Below, in pieces: positions 42,800 through 53,459 of a stretch of 64,000 bases of DNA. Position 1 is the stretch's first letter. Each line of letters opens with the position of its first letter. This DNA comes from Simmondsia chinensis. Lineage: Eukaryota; Streptophyta; Magnoliopsida; Caryophyllales; Simmondsiaceae. The notes below the pieces were generated by a model. The model was given only the letters and a program-made list of their open reading frames with translations, had not been told where the DNA came from and ran no database searches. Location of the stretch: positions 32,381,131-32,445,130 of the forward strand of contig JAGTTD010000013.1 of NCBI GenBank assembly GCA_018398585.1, written 5' to 3'. Position numbers and translations under genes: made by a program.

Positions 42800-43248
42800 A
42801 TGTTCGTGTTTGAGGGCTCAATAGATTATCGAGCCGAGTTCGAACAGGGGGTGCTAGGCCTGCTAATATTCACGAACAGTTTGATAAGGGCTCGATATGA
42901 GTTCGTTAAGGGCTCGTTATGAGCTCGATAACAATTGGTATTAGTTCAATAATAGCTCGATAATAACTTAAAAAGTTCGGCTCGTTAATAATCTCGACTG
43001 GATTGCAAGCTTGACTCGGTTTTAAACTCGATTAATTGGGCTCGATAATGAGCTCAACTCGACACGATAAGCCTAACGAGCCGAGCCGCGTGTCGAGCAC
43101 ACTATATTCTTATTGAAACAAGTTCGAACAAGGGTTAGATATGCTCGATAAGAATTCGGCTCGAACTCGAGCTCGATATGTCTTATCGAACTCGAGTGCA
43201 AACAAGGGGATGCTCGGCTCGGCTCTACTCTACTCATTTACACCCCTA
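42800..43248. repeat. GAGCTCG-rich degenerate repeat, best preserved copy
   Basis: GATTATCGAGCCGAGTTCGA, GGGCTCGTTATGAGCTCGAT, GAGCCGAGCCGCG, CTCGAACTCGAGCTCGATAT and GCTCGGCTCGGCTC, ending CATTTACACCCCTA. The motifs are largely self-complementary. Confidence 0.7.
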
Positions 43249-43641
43249 CAGTATATTCATATTTAAAATGAGTATTTTTATTTTAAAACCCCAATCTTTT
43301 TTGAATAAAAAAAAAGGCCTCAAAGTTTCCGTCATATTAACAAAAAAATCCCTAATATTTTGTCATATTAATAAAAAGTCCACTCTCCAAAGTGATAATG
43401 TCATTTTTTGTCGACAAAGTTAAAGTGGCAACTGTTTTTTTTTTTTATATTAATGCTACGGTAAAATGATAAAAATTCCTTTCAATAATCACACTTTTAA
43501 ACAAATCAAGCAAAAATAGGTAATTTTTATATAATACAACAACCGAATTTTAATCTTATAAAGTAATAATAAGAGTATTGAAGAGTACTTTTATCATTTT
43601 ACTACAACATTAATAAAAAAAAATAGTTGCTACATCAGCTC

Positions 43642-45801
43642 TACAACAACAACAAACCCAGTGCCTCCAAGGGCCCCCGCCAAAAGCAGGGTCTGGGGAA
43701 GGTAGATGTACGTAGCCTTCCCCCTTCAGGGGGCTACCCTGAAGGGAGGCTGTTTCGAAGACCCCCAGCCTAAAAAGTTGGTCTGCATCCATCAGCCAAA
43801 GACCTGGCACAGGAGAAGCATAAAAAATACATGAGTATGGCCAAAAAAGAAGAGGATAGAGGTAGAGGTAGAAGAGATAAAGAAAGAGAACGAGAATGAG
43901 ATTGTGATAGAAAAGGTATAGACAAAGATAAGGTAGAAACAAAGACTATCCTACTCTAACCGGATCATCTAATACCCCTATGCTAGCCCTCCATTGGGCC
44001 CTATCTAAGGCCATCTCCTCCCGAAGGTTTAGGTGGGTGAGGTCTTGTTAGATCGTCTCAAGCCATCTCTTCTTTGGTCTGCCTCTGCCTCTTCTGCCTA
44101 ATGTAGTAAGGGGCTGTTCGCATCTCCTGACTAGAGCGTAGTCCGGTCTCCTTCTGACATGTCCGAACCACCTCAGACGTTGCTCCCTTAATTTATCTTC
44201 AAAGGGAGCTACGCCCAATTTGCCTCTTATGATGTCGTTTCTGATCCTATCCTTCCTTGTATGTCCGCACATCCACCTCAGCATTCGCATCTCCGTCACC
44301 TTTATCTTCTGTGTGTGCTGTTGTTTCATCGCCCTGCACTCCATCCCATACGCCATGGCTGGCCTCACAATCGTCTTATAGTATCTTCCCTTTAGCTTCA
44401 AGGGGAATTTCCTATCACAAAGTACCGCGGAGGCCATCCTCCACTTATGCCATCCCGCTTTGATCCTGTAGCTGACATCCTCGTCCACTTAGCCGTTGTG
44501 CTGTATCGTGGACCCCAAGTACCTGAATCTCTCCTTCTTCGAAATGGCCTCGCGTCCAATCTTGACTTCTTCCCGGCTAGGTGTGGCAGAGGGATCGAAC
44601 TTGAGTTCCATGTGCTCGGTCTTGGCTCTGCTTAGTCGTAAACCCTTCGACTCTAGAACTCCTCTCCATAGTTCTAGTTTCTCATTTATCTCTTCCCGCG
44701 ACTCCCCCACCAGTACTATGTCATCTGCAAAAAGCATGCACCAAGGTACACATCCCTGGATGTGCCTAGTGAGCTCGTCCATAACCAAAATGAACAAATA
44801 GGGGCTCAAGGCAGACCCTTGGTGAACCCCTATTGTTATCGGGAAAGCGTCTGACTCCCTATCTACTGTACGCACCATAGTCTGTGCCTCTTCATACGTG
44901 TCTTTGAGGCTCGGATGTATGGTACGGGGATGCCTTTCCTGTCCAAAACTCTTCAAATGACCTCCCTTGGCACTCTATCATATGCCTTCTCTAAATCAAT
45001 GAAAACCATACGAAGATCCTTTTGTCTCTCCCTATATTGCTCTATCGTCCGTCTTAGAATGTAGATGGCTTCTATTGTTGATCTCCCAGGCATAAATTCA
45101 AATTGGTTCTCGAACACCTCAGTCAGTTACCTTAACCTCCTCTCTATGACCCGTTCCCACAACTTCAGAGTGTGGCACATTAGTTTGATACCCCTATAGT
45201 TGGCGTAACTTTGAATGTCGCCTTTGTTCTTATATATCGGAATCAATATGCTCTTCCTCCATTCCTCAGGCATTTTGTCCTCCTGGAGGATTTGGTTAAA
45301 TAGTTTAGTCAGCCAAATGGCGCAACATCTGAGTTTCATAGTTGGTCACGCTCATCAACTAGCTGTACCTAACGCGGGTAAGTGAACAACATAGACAAGA
45401 AGCAGAATATAGTATATACACCCGAGAATACCACCCACAGTCAATAAGACACACACAATTCACAATAATGAAATGAGACAAAATCGAGTAAACCAAAGAA
45501 AATAATGGTAAATCAAAACACTACCCTGCTGTAATAAAGGATAGATCAAACCTGAGGCCGGTGCGTTGTTGGTACTCTGACCCGGCTAAACTTACCTGGG
45601 CCCGCTCTTGCTTGTTGGTTGCGGGCTGCTGGCTTAGGATTGTTGGCGGCAGTGATGGTGGTGGTGAGGAGCCGGTGGTGGTGGTGGGGCGGGAGAGGTG
45701 TGGTGTGGTGTGTGTGTGATGATGGTGATGGGGCGTCACAGGTGCAGTGGCGGTGGGGCCAGTGTCGGTGCTGGTGTCTAGTCGGTGAGGTGGTGCCGGG
45801 T
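43642..45801 (-). mobile_element. RTE-type LINE, internally shortened, with the Au-like 3' tail
   Basis: Imperfect 19-bp duplications AGTTGCTACATCAGCTCTA (43623-43641) and AGTTGCTATGTCAGCTCTA (45802-45820) fix the ends. The 3' end (43642-43775) reads, on the minus strand, GAAACAGCCTCCCTTCAGGG, AGGCTACGTACATC, CCAGACCCTGC, GGCACTGGG and (TTG)n, the same tail as the 5S-SINEs. The body keeps reverse-transcriptase and C-terminal regions but lacks the endonuclease. The 5' 270 bp is CCACC-rich and contains a consensus-like splice donor (CCAG|GTAAGT). Confidence 0.9.
44048..45339 (-). pseudogene. Reverse transcriptase of the RTE LINE, broken
   Basis: Translation in order: [103 protein letters not shown] (catalytic FADD), FRYLGSTIQHNG, then the C-terminal WMCGHTRKDRIRN, RWFGHVRRRPDYALVRRCE and GRRGRGRPKKRW. 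These are landmarks of plant RTE LINEs. It is disabled by stops at about 45127, 44953 and 44489 and a frameshift near 44.9 kb. The apurinic endonuclease domain is absent. Confidence 0.88.
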
Positions 45802-46139
45802 AGTTGCTATGTCAGCTCTATCAATGAAAAATAACATCATTATGTTGGAAAGGGGTCTTTTTATTAATACGATAAAAATTTAGGGGCTTTTATAATAATT
45901 TAAAAAGATCGAAGTCTTTTTTATTATTTTAAAAAATGTCGAGGTACTAAAATATAAATAACAAAACATATTATCTATATTATGCATATTGTTTAGAGAA
46001 TAAGAAGAGAAAAATACGTTATCTGTTGTAAATATTTGATATTCTTTAAGTATTATTTTTTATAAGCAATATTGGATATTAACAAATGTCTAAACAATTT
46101 GTAATTATGTAAAACACTAGTGTTATCTCTTGTGATGCA

Positions 46140-46470
46140 CGAAGGTGTTTGTATTTTTTAATTTCCTATATTATCTCATTACAATTGTATTAAGATAAAT
46201 ATTAGTGCATACAATAAAAATTCCGATAGATTTTGAACTTCATAATTTTCACACATTAAGATTAAGAACATACCTTAATTAATAGTAATTCTTGATTAAC
46301 ATATTTATAGGTTTATATATTGTGGTAGACAAAGAACCAGGATCTTATTTATAGAGAAGAGTGGTGCCTTCTATCAAAATACCAATAGTCGAGTCCTTTC
46401 ACTAATAGACATGTTTTTTCGTTAATACACATGTCTCTTCTTTAATAGACATAGCTCTTTACTAAGAAAC
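46140..46470 (-). repeat. Inverted copy of the 42060-42600 repeat
   Basis: The reverse complement reads CATGTCTATTAGTGAAAGG, ACCACAATATATAAACC, TTAATTAAGGTATGTTCTTA and ATCTTAATGTGTG, in the same order as the plus-strand copy. It ends exactly where the copia element begins, so the copia insertion may have cut it. Confidence 0.5.
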
Positions 46471-46664
46471 TGTTAGAATATATAGTAATAGTTGAATATA
46501 TGGTTAGAATATATTGTATAAGATTATTTTACAATATATTATATTATGACTCGAATTTATTGTATAGGATTAACATGTATATATTTTCAAATATTGTAAT
46601 TATGAGTTTATTATAAATACAAGAGGAGGCCACCTCATTTGGTGTATCCAATCTTAAACTTTCA
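46471..46664 (+). repeat. 5' LTR of the copia element
   Basis: 194 bp with TATAAATACAAGAGGAGGCC and the end AATCTTAAACTTTCA. It lacks the U3 duplication found in the 3' LTR. Confidence 0.9.
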
Positions 46665-47030
46665 TGGTACCAAAAGCTTAAAACGCCCTCTCTTTCTCTT
46701 TCTCTTTCTCTCTCCAAGGCAAACTCTAGCCTCCCTTTTCTTCTTTCTTTTCCAAAAAAAAAAAAAAAAGAGAGAGAGAACCTAAATTAAAATTAAAACC
46801 CTAACCCAGAGCCGCCGCTGGCTAGCTATCTTCTCTCTCATGCACCACCGCCCCTTTTTAGGCTAACCCTAGCCAAGTTCCTTTGCTCTTTGTGTTTTAC
46901 ACTCAACCTGCAGTAACATCGTCAACCACTATTCCAAAAAAAAAAAAAAAGTTGGTTTTCGCTGTTGATTGGGCTTGCTCTGATGATTGATTTTGTTTTA
47001 TAACCTGGGCTACCTTTCTTTGGTGCTCCT

Positions 47031-50000
47031 ATGTATGGTGAGAATATGTTATCTACTCTACACTTTTATCCTGCAAATAATATTTATGCTGCTGGTTCTA
47101 ATATTTATTCAGGGTTTGCATCTCCTCACCATATTTTTCAATCTTTTACTGCTCATTCTAATCCTATGATTGATTTTCCCTGGATAATGGATAGTGGTGC
47201 ATCATTATATATGACTAATAATCCTAGTTTGCTTTCATCGCTTAGTCTTTATCATGGTTGTGATAAAATATTGGTTGGCAATGGTGCCTCTTTATCGATT
47301 GCTGGGGTTGGATCTAGTTTTATTAGTACACTTGTTGGTCATTTCAATTTGCATAATGTCCTTTATGTTCTTGGTCTTTCCACCAATTTAATATATGTTC
47401 GCCAATTTAGTAAAGATAATTGTTGCCTTTTAGAATTTAACTCGGGTGGTTTTTTCATAAAAATGCCAAAACAATGTCCCTCATAATTCGCTGTGCTAGC
47501 TCGGGGCCTCTTTTCTCCGTTCCTAAGTCATCCTCTACGCATGTTTCATTAGTTGCTTCTCAGATTACACAGTCTCTCTGGCATCGCCGACTTGGTCATC
47601 CTGGGCAGCCGGTCTTATCCTCATTAGTCAAACACAAATTCATTTCCTGTTCAGGTTCTACTTTAGAGTCCAGTCTTTGTCATGCTTGTCAATTAGGCAA
47701 GCACAGTCGTTTACCTTTTCAAAATTCTGTTTCCTTTACGTCTCGTCCTTTTGATATCGTTCTTCTGATGTATGGATATCACCTATTATTAGCTTCAGTA
47801 GTTATAAGTATTATTTACTATTTTTGGATGACTATTCTCATTTTTTTGTGGATTTACCCGATGCGTGCTAAATCTGAGGTGTTTGATTTATTTGTTCAAT
47901 TTCAAAATCTCGTGCTTAACCAATTTGGGATGGAGGTCAAACAATTTCAGTGTGATAATAGCACCGAATACATTAACCGGGATTTTAATAAGTTGTTTGT
48001 TGAACGAGGCATTCTTAGTCGAATTTCATGTCCACATACGTCCCAACAAAATGGAAAAGCTGAACGAATGCATAAAGCTGTTAGAAATATGATGCGTACT
48101 TTGTTGTTTCAAGCTTGTATGCCTTTAGAATATTGGGTGGAGGCTGTTCTTGCCGCTACATATATAATAAATCTTTTGCCCTCTACCTCTATCAAGAAGA
48201 AAATACCATTTCAATGTCTTTACAAGAAAAAGGTCTCCTATGATCATCTCAGGGTTTTTGGTTGTGCCTGTTATCCCAACTTAAGTGCTACTGCGCCGCA
48301 AAAACTGGCACCACGGTCCTCATTATGTGTCTTTTTAGGGTACCCGCCGAACCACAAGGGCTACAAGTGTTTAAATCTCATGACTAACAAAATTGTTATC
48401 TCGAGACATGTTGTTTTTGATGAAAAAGATTTTCCTCTAGCTCCGTTGGGGGCCACTTCGTAGCACACTATGCATCGTCTTCAGTAGGTGTTCAAACCAC
48501 CACTTGATGCGTCACCTGTTTGTGGCCTATTGCCCCTCCCGGTTCCACCTCCCGCACCCTTCACTCATGCGGCTCCCTCGCCTTCCCCATTGTCTTCCTC
48601 TGATACTCGCTTAATGTGGCCCACGCCTCCACCGCAACCGCTGCCGCTGCCATTATCACCACCGCCCCAGCCACCTGCCTCTTCTCGGTCAGTTCATCCA
48701 ATGGTTACTCAGTCTAAAGCTAGTATTATTAACCCTCTTCTCAAACGCTCAATGGTTGCTCTATCTGCTATAACTGATATTCCTTATTCCTACAAGCAAG
48801 CACTTAATGATGATAATTGAAAAAATGAAATGCCTGATGAATATAATGCACTTCAACGTAACCATACTTAGATACTTGTTCCAAAACCAAGTATTGCTAA
48901 TGTTGCTGGCTCCAAATGGTTTTTTCATGTCAAACATACTTCTACAGGTCAAATTGAGCGCTATAAGGCACGCTTAGTTGCTCAAGGTTATACGCAACGG
49001 TACGATATTGATTATGATGAGACTTTTAGTCCTATTGTCAAATCGGCCACTGTTCGTACTGTCTTAACCATTGCTACATCGCGAAAATGGCCCATTCATC
49101 AGCTTGATGTAAAAAATGACTTTTTAAATGGCACATTGAATAAGAAAGTGTATATGAAGCAGCCACCAGGTTTTGTGAATTCTGATTTTCTAGATTACGT
49201 TTGCAAGCTTAATAAATCATTGTATGAACTGAAGCAAGCATCCCGTGCATGGTATAATCGTTTTGCGTCCTTTTTTCATCACCTCGGTTTTCACAGTTGC
49301 AAGTCTAATTCTTCCATGTTCACTCTACGACGTGGGACTAATATGGCTATTTTGTTGCTTTATGTGGATGATATTGTTCTTACTGTTTCCTCTACTGCCT
49401 TCCTTCAGACTTTACTACACTTTCTTCAGTGTGAATTTGATATGACAAATTTGGGACGTCTCAACTACTTTCTTGGAATCTCTGTTTCTCACCTTCCTGA
49501 TGGTTTATTCTTATCTCAGTCCAAGTATATTCATGATTTGCTCGAGAAGACTAACATGTTAGCCTGCAAACCCGTCGCTACTCCCACGGATTCCGAATCC
49601 AAGCTTTCTGCTTCTGATGGGGTGCTTATGACCGATGTCACCTTGTATCGGTCAGTTGTCGGTGCATTACAGTATCTAACCTTTACTCATCCTGATATCT
49701 CTTATGCGGTGCAACAGGTGTGTCTGTTTATGCATGCTCCTCGTCTTCCTCATTGGGTTGCTATCAAACGTATTATTCCCTATGTTCGAGGTACTATGAA
49801 TCATGGCCTTGTTATCTCTTCTGGTGCCCTTGATCAACTTGTGGCCTATTCTGATGCTGATTGGGCCGGTTGTCTTGACACTCGTCGTTCCACCTCCGGC
49901 TTTTGTGTGTTTTTTGGTAGTAACCTTGTTTCCTGGTCCTCCAAACAGCCCACCATATCTCGCTCCAGTGCTGAAGTAGAATATCACGCCGTTGCCAATG

Positions 50001-50254
50001 CCGTTTCGGAGTGTTGTTGGTTGCGGTCTCTCCTTGGTGAGCTTCGCATCACTACTCCTAAAGCAACTCTGGTCTATTGTGACAACGTTTCAGCAACCTA
50101 TCTCTCCACTATTCCCATTCAGGATGTTCGTACTAAACACATCGAGATCGACATTCATTTTGTACGTGAAAGAGTTCACATGGGTCTTGTTCGTGTCCTT
50201 CATGTGCCCTCTTCACAACAACTTGCTGCTATTTTTATTAAGAGCCTTCCTTGA
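47031..50254 (+). pseudogene. Copia pol: protease, integrase, reverse transcriptase, RNase H, broken
   Basis: Protease: WIMDSGASLYM. Pre-integrase zinc finger: WHRRLGHPGQP with CHACQLGKH. Integrase core: CDNSTEYINRDF and PHTSQQNGKAERMHK, followed by LRVFGCACYPNL and LCVFLGYPPNHKGYKC. Reverse transcriptase: [28 protein letters not shown] and [10 protein letters not shown] with the catalytic YVDD. RNase [36 protein letters not shown] and the final [13 protein letters not shown]. Frames change near 47480, 47760-47840 and 48465, and stops interrupt 48820-49136. The last frame (49136-50254) is intact for 372 codons. It cannot make a full polyprotein. Confidence 0.92.
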
Positions 50255-50321
50255 CAGTTATTTTTATTTTTCAAACACAATCTTTGCATTCGGTCACCTC
50301 CTACCTCGATTGAGGGGGGGA

Positions 50322-50583
50322 TGTTAGAATATATGATAATAGTTGAATATATGGTTAGAATATATTGTATAGGATTATGTTAGAATATATTATGGTTAGA
50401 ATATATTGTGTTGAATATATGGTTAGAATATATTGTATAGGATTATGTTAGAATATATTATATTATAGCTAGAATATATTGTGTAGGATTAATATGTATA
50501 TGTTTCCATATATTGTAATTATGAGTTTATTATAAATACAAGAGGGGGCCACCTCATTTGGTATGTCCAATTCTAAACTTTCA
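50322..50583 (+). repeat. 3' LTR of the copia element with U3 tandem duplication
   Basis: 262 bp, 68 bp longer than its partner. Motifs GGTTAGAATATATTG and TAGGATTATGTTAGAATATA occur twice near the start, showing an internal duplication absent in the 5' LTR. Confidence 0.9.
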
Positions 50584-51311
50584 AAAACATATCAAAGAAA
50601 CATACATATTTATTAAAATATATGTTCTTTTATCAAGACATATGTCTTTTTTTAATGGGTGCTTTAGGTTTTTTTTTTTGGAAAAGTTACTTTGTGATGA
50701 AATAGTATCGAGTTGTAGAATTCTTATAATAGAGGATTTGGGAAAGGTCTATGAAAAGTGTGGGTTTTGTAATAATATAATAGATAGATATATATACATA
50801 TATACAAATACGCTGCTTGAAACATGGGACCTTTTCATCATTTGAATTTGTCATTCATTATTCACGAGTGTTATCCCGTGCGATGTACGGAGATTCATCA
50901 TTCATTTCCTGTGTATGCTATTAGTTGTAGTGTAAGAGTTTCCCCTTTTAGAAAAGTTTATATTTTTAGAATAAAGGGTTATTTACGCCAAAAATACATG
51001 TATTTTGTCTATTATATTAATTTAGTCATTGTAATTTTGATTGTGTTAATTCAGTTTCTAAACAATTCAAAATATGTCAATTTAGTTATTTAGTCAAATT
51101 TAAGTTAAGTTAATGTCGTAATTTTGAACGGTAAAATTATGTTAGATGCAATCAGCTTATTATAAATTCATCCGTAACCAATTTATGACTGAACCATTAA
51201 ATATTTCATTAAAAACTTAACATAAAATTTTCTCTAAAGACCAAATTGACACATTTTGAATTGTACAGGAACTAAATTAATACAATTAAAAGTATAAGGA
51301 CTAAAAGTATA

Positions 51312-51546
51312 ACCAAAGAGGGCACCAACACGCCGTCACCGGATCCCATTAGAACTCCGAAGTTAAGCATGCTTGGACGAGAGTAGTACCAAGGCGGGTG
51401 ACCTCCTGGGAAGTCCTCACCCTCAGGTTGGGGGCACTGGGAAACAGCCTCTCTTCAGGATAACACACTGAAGGGGGAAGGTTGCGTACATTCGCCCCCC
51501 TAAGACCCTGCGTAGGCGGGAGCCCTTAAGGAATTAGGTATGCTCC
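51312..51546 (+). mobile_element. 5S rRNA-headed Au-tailed SINE, copy K
   Basis: Near-perfect head: CACCAACACGCCGTCACCGG, then ATCCCATTAGAACTCCGAAG, TTAAGCATGCTTGG and GGGTGACCTCCTGGGAAGTC. Deleted-end subfamily (CCTCACCCTCAGGTTGGGGG). The tail ends GGAATTAGGTATGCTCC and T's. The target duplication is not obvious. Confidence 0.93.
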
Positions 51547-51652
51547 TTTTTTAATGATTAAATTGACATAATGGATAAAGTATAGGGACCTTTAGGTATG
51601 CTCCTTTTTTAAGGATTAAATTGACATAATGGATAAAGTATAGGGACCTTTA
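51537..51652 (+). repeat. 58-bp tandem duplication at the SINE 3' edge
   Basis: Units 51537-51594 and 51595-51652 both run GGTATGCTCCTTTTTTAA to GTATAGGGACCTTTA and differ at one visible base. The duplicated unit includes the last bases of SINE copy K, so it arose after that insertion. Confidence 0.9.
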
Positions 51653-51665
51653 ACCTAAATAACCC

Positions 51666-52390
51666 TAGAATCAAGTACATGCTATTTCTCTCTAATTATA
51701 TTTGTGTTTGTATTTGATTCTCGTTTTGTTAAATATTGTATGTAGTTAGTTTTACAACACTATAATGTTGCATAGACTAGATATTATGTGTTGTAAATAT
51801 TGAATATTTTTCGGGTATAATTTTTATAGTCAATTTTGGATATTATTAAATATCCTAGATAATTAAAAATTACGTAAAAAAGACCTTTGTATATATATAC
51901 ACACACATACACATATACTATATGTATATATATACTCGTTTTCTTCGCGGTTAAGAAACCTCACCACCTCACCACCTCTAAAACTATCTGTATAAATAAA
52001 GGAGAATAGCAAGAATTGAAGCAGAGAAAAGAAGTGAAGGAAAATGAAGAGAGAATTGAGATTTGGGAGTTTGAGAAATACATAATAATAAAATATTAAG
52101 AGAATTATTTGAATAGAAGAAAAACTTCTTTCGTTCTCTAGTTTTTATACAAAATATTTGCTATTTTTTTAAAAAATTATTTGAGTTTGTCTTTTTAATA
52201 TTTTCCTATAGAGTATAATAACTCTATAGTTTTACAACATTATGCACTTTTTTCTTTTTTCCCCAGTATAATGAGATTTTAATTTATTTAAAAGTGTCTT
52301 GTATCTTGTACTGAGTGGTCTCAGGTCTGCTTTGTCGAGTGGCCTGATTTTTTCCGCGACTTTGTCGCTAATTATCGAAAAAAATCTTGT
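51666..52390. other. Intergenic DNA with an L1 3' end scrap
   Basis: Contains a (TATA)-rich stretch near 51895 and CTGTATAAATAAAGGAG near 51985. At 52300-52390 an L1-like end reads GAGTGGTCTCAGGTCTGC and GCTAATTATCGAAAAAAAT. No gene recognised. Confidence 0.3.
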
Positions 52391-52687
52391 ATTGAGTGGT
52401 AGATTATACAATGATTTTTAGAAAATTTGATATGTTCTTTTATGGGCCACTTATACAATGACTTTTCCTACATCGGGTCTCATCCAGTGATGATGCTGTC
52501 GTATAGTGCCTGTTTATTTTTTTTCTACCATGTAATCCTATTTTATAGACTGTCTATTTATTTTTTGTTTCTTACTCCCGCTTTTATATGGGTTCATTAA
52601 GGCTTCATTTGTATGAGTGACCTATTTTACATTCATCGTTAATTATTAAAAAGTGGGCCATTTGTATTTGGTGTTATATTGTCCTGT

Positions 52688-52850
52688 AGATGGTGACCTC
52701 TTGGAAAGTTCTAGTATTGTACCCCTTTGTATAGCCTTTCAAACAGCCTCTTTATATGGTAGCATCTTGTAATAGTAAAGTTGCCTACATCTTGCCGTTT
52801 CAGACCTTATTTTGGTAAGAGTCTCTTTAAGATACTGGGCTGTTGTTGTT
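52688..52850 (+). mobile_element. 5S/Au SINE, copy L, 5'-truncated
   Basis: Begins inside the 5S C box (GATGGTGACCTCTTGGAAAG), keeps the 5S 3' end (CTAGTATTGTACCCC), then TCAAACAGCCTC, AAGTTGCCTACATC and (TTG)n. Diverged, first subfamily. Confidence 0.8.
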
Positions 52851-53459
52851 ATAGTGACCTCTGATTCTTCTAGATTCTTTCGGGAAACAGCTGTATCTCC
52901 TCATGCTACGTTTGAGATGATGTTTATTTTCTTCTAATCTAGGGCTCGACTTCTAATCTAGGGCTCGAGTTCGTCTGTCGCTATTTTTTTTTGGACTATG
53001 AGTCAAAGGTATTGGGGTAGTAGTTCGTCTCTCAACTCCCAAGTAAGAAGTCTTGGGTTTAAAACTTATAACCCCTCTTCTCTAAGTGTTGATTTCTCAC
53101 TTTACGAAAGTCGGTCATTTACTCCTTATCAATATAAAAAATAAATAAATAAAAATCTCTTGGACTCCATTTCGACCCAATTTCCCTTTTTTCTAACTCT
53201 CAAATACTGTTAATAACTCTAGATATGAGTATTAAAAAAAAAAAAAAACTTACATCAAAATTTGCAGAGATAATAAACCAATAGATAAAGCCTAGTGGAT
53301 TTTTTTACATAATGCCAATTGATTTAAGGATGAAACTCTACATGGACTTATATATAAGCTTTATATATGTCAACTCTATAAGATGGGCCTAAAAGTCAGT
53401 AAAGGTTTTCCAATACCTAGATAGGATATGACATATTGGACACTCATTTTATCTTAGAC
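52851..53459. other. Intergenic DNA, nothing recognised
   Basis: Includes a direct repeat TTCTAATCTAGGGCTCGA near 52935-52970 and A-rich tracts at 53140 and 53235. No gene or clear element. Confidence 0.3.

Larger units (their letters stand above)
43271..45945. mobile_element. Long-TIR MITE split by the RTE LINE
   Basis: Left arm (43271-43641) and right arm (45802-45945) are inverted versions of each other. GTCATATTAACAAAAAAATC and AAAGTGATAATGTCATTTTT face AATAACATCATTATGTTGG and GGTCTTTTTATTAATACGAT. A single arm of the same family lies at 40310-40470. Confidence 0.6.
46471..50583 (+). mobile_element. Ty1/copia LTR retrotransposon lacking gag
   Basis: The 5' LTR 46471-46664 (194 bp) and 3' LTR 50322-50583 (262 bp) both start TGTTAGAATATAT and end AAACTTTCA. 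The primer-binding site TGGTACCAAAAGC follows the 5' LTR, and the polypurine tract GAGGGGGGGA precedes the 3' LTR. Flanks GAAAC and AAAAC suggest a 5-bp duplication with one change. Only about 370 bp lies between the 5' LTR and protease, so gag is missing. The LTRs differ by a U3 duplication and several substitutions, so the element is not recent. Confidence 0.92.
50976..51665. mobile_element. TIR element (GGGTTATTTA ends) with nested SINE
   Basis: Left GGGTTATTTACGCC and mirrored right CCTAAATAACCC. The arms share TAGTCATTGTAATTT-type text and ATTAAATTGACATAATGG. SINE copy K is inserted toward the right arm. Bases 50584-50975 are AT-rich with a CCCGTGCGATGTACGG palindrome-like motif near 50876. 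Confidence 0.55.

Noticed and set aside
42668..42922. An 84-codon frame on the plus strand
   Set aside because: It runs across the tRNA-Gly gene and a GAGCTCG repeat.
45521..45834. Histidine/threonine/proline-rich and tryptophan/glycine-rich frames
   Set aside because: They read through the CCACC-rich 5' end of the LINE and are low-complexity.
48488..48820. A separate proline-rich protein gene
   Set aside because: It is the linker between integrase and reverse transcriptase of the copia element.
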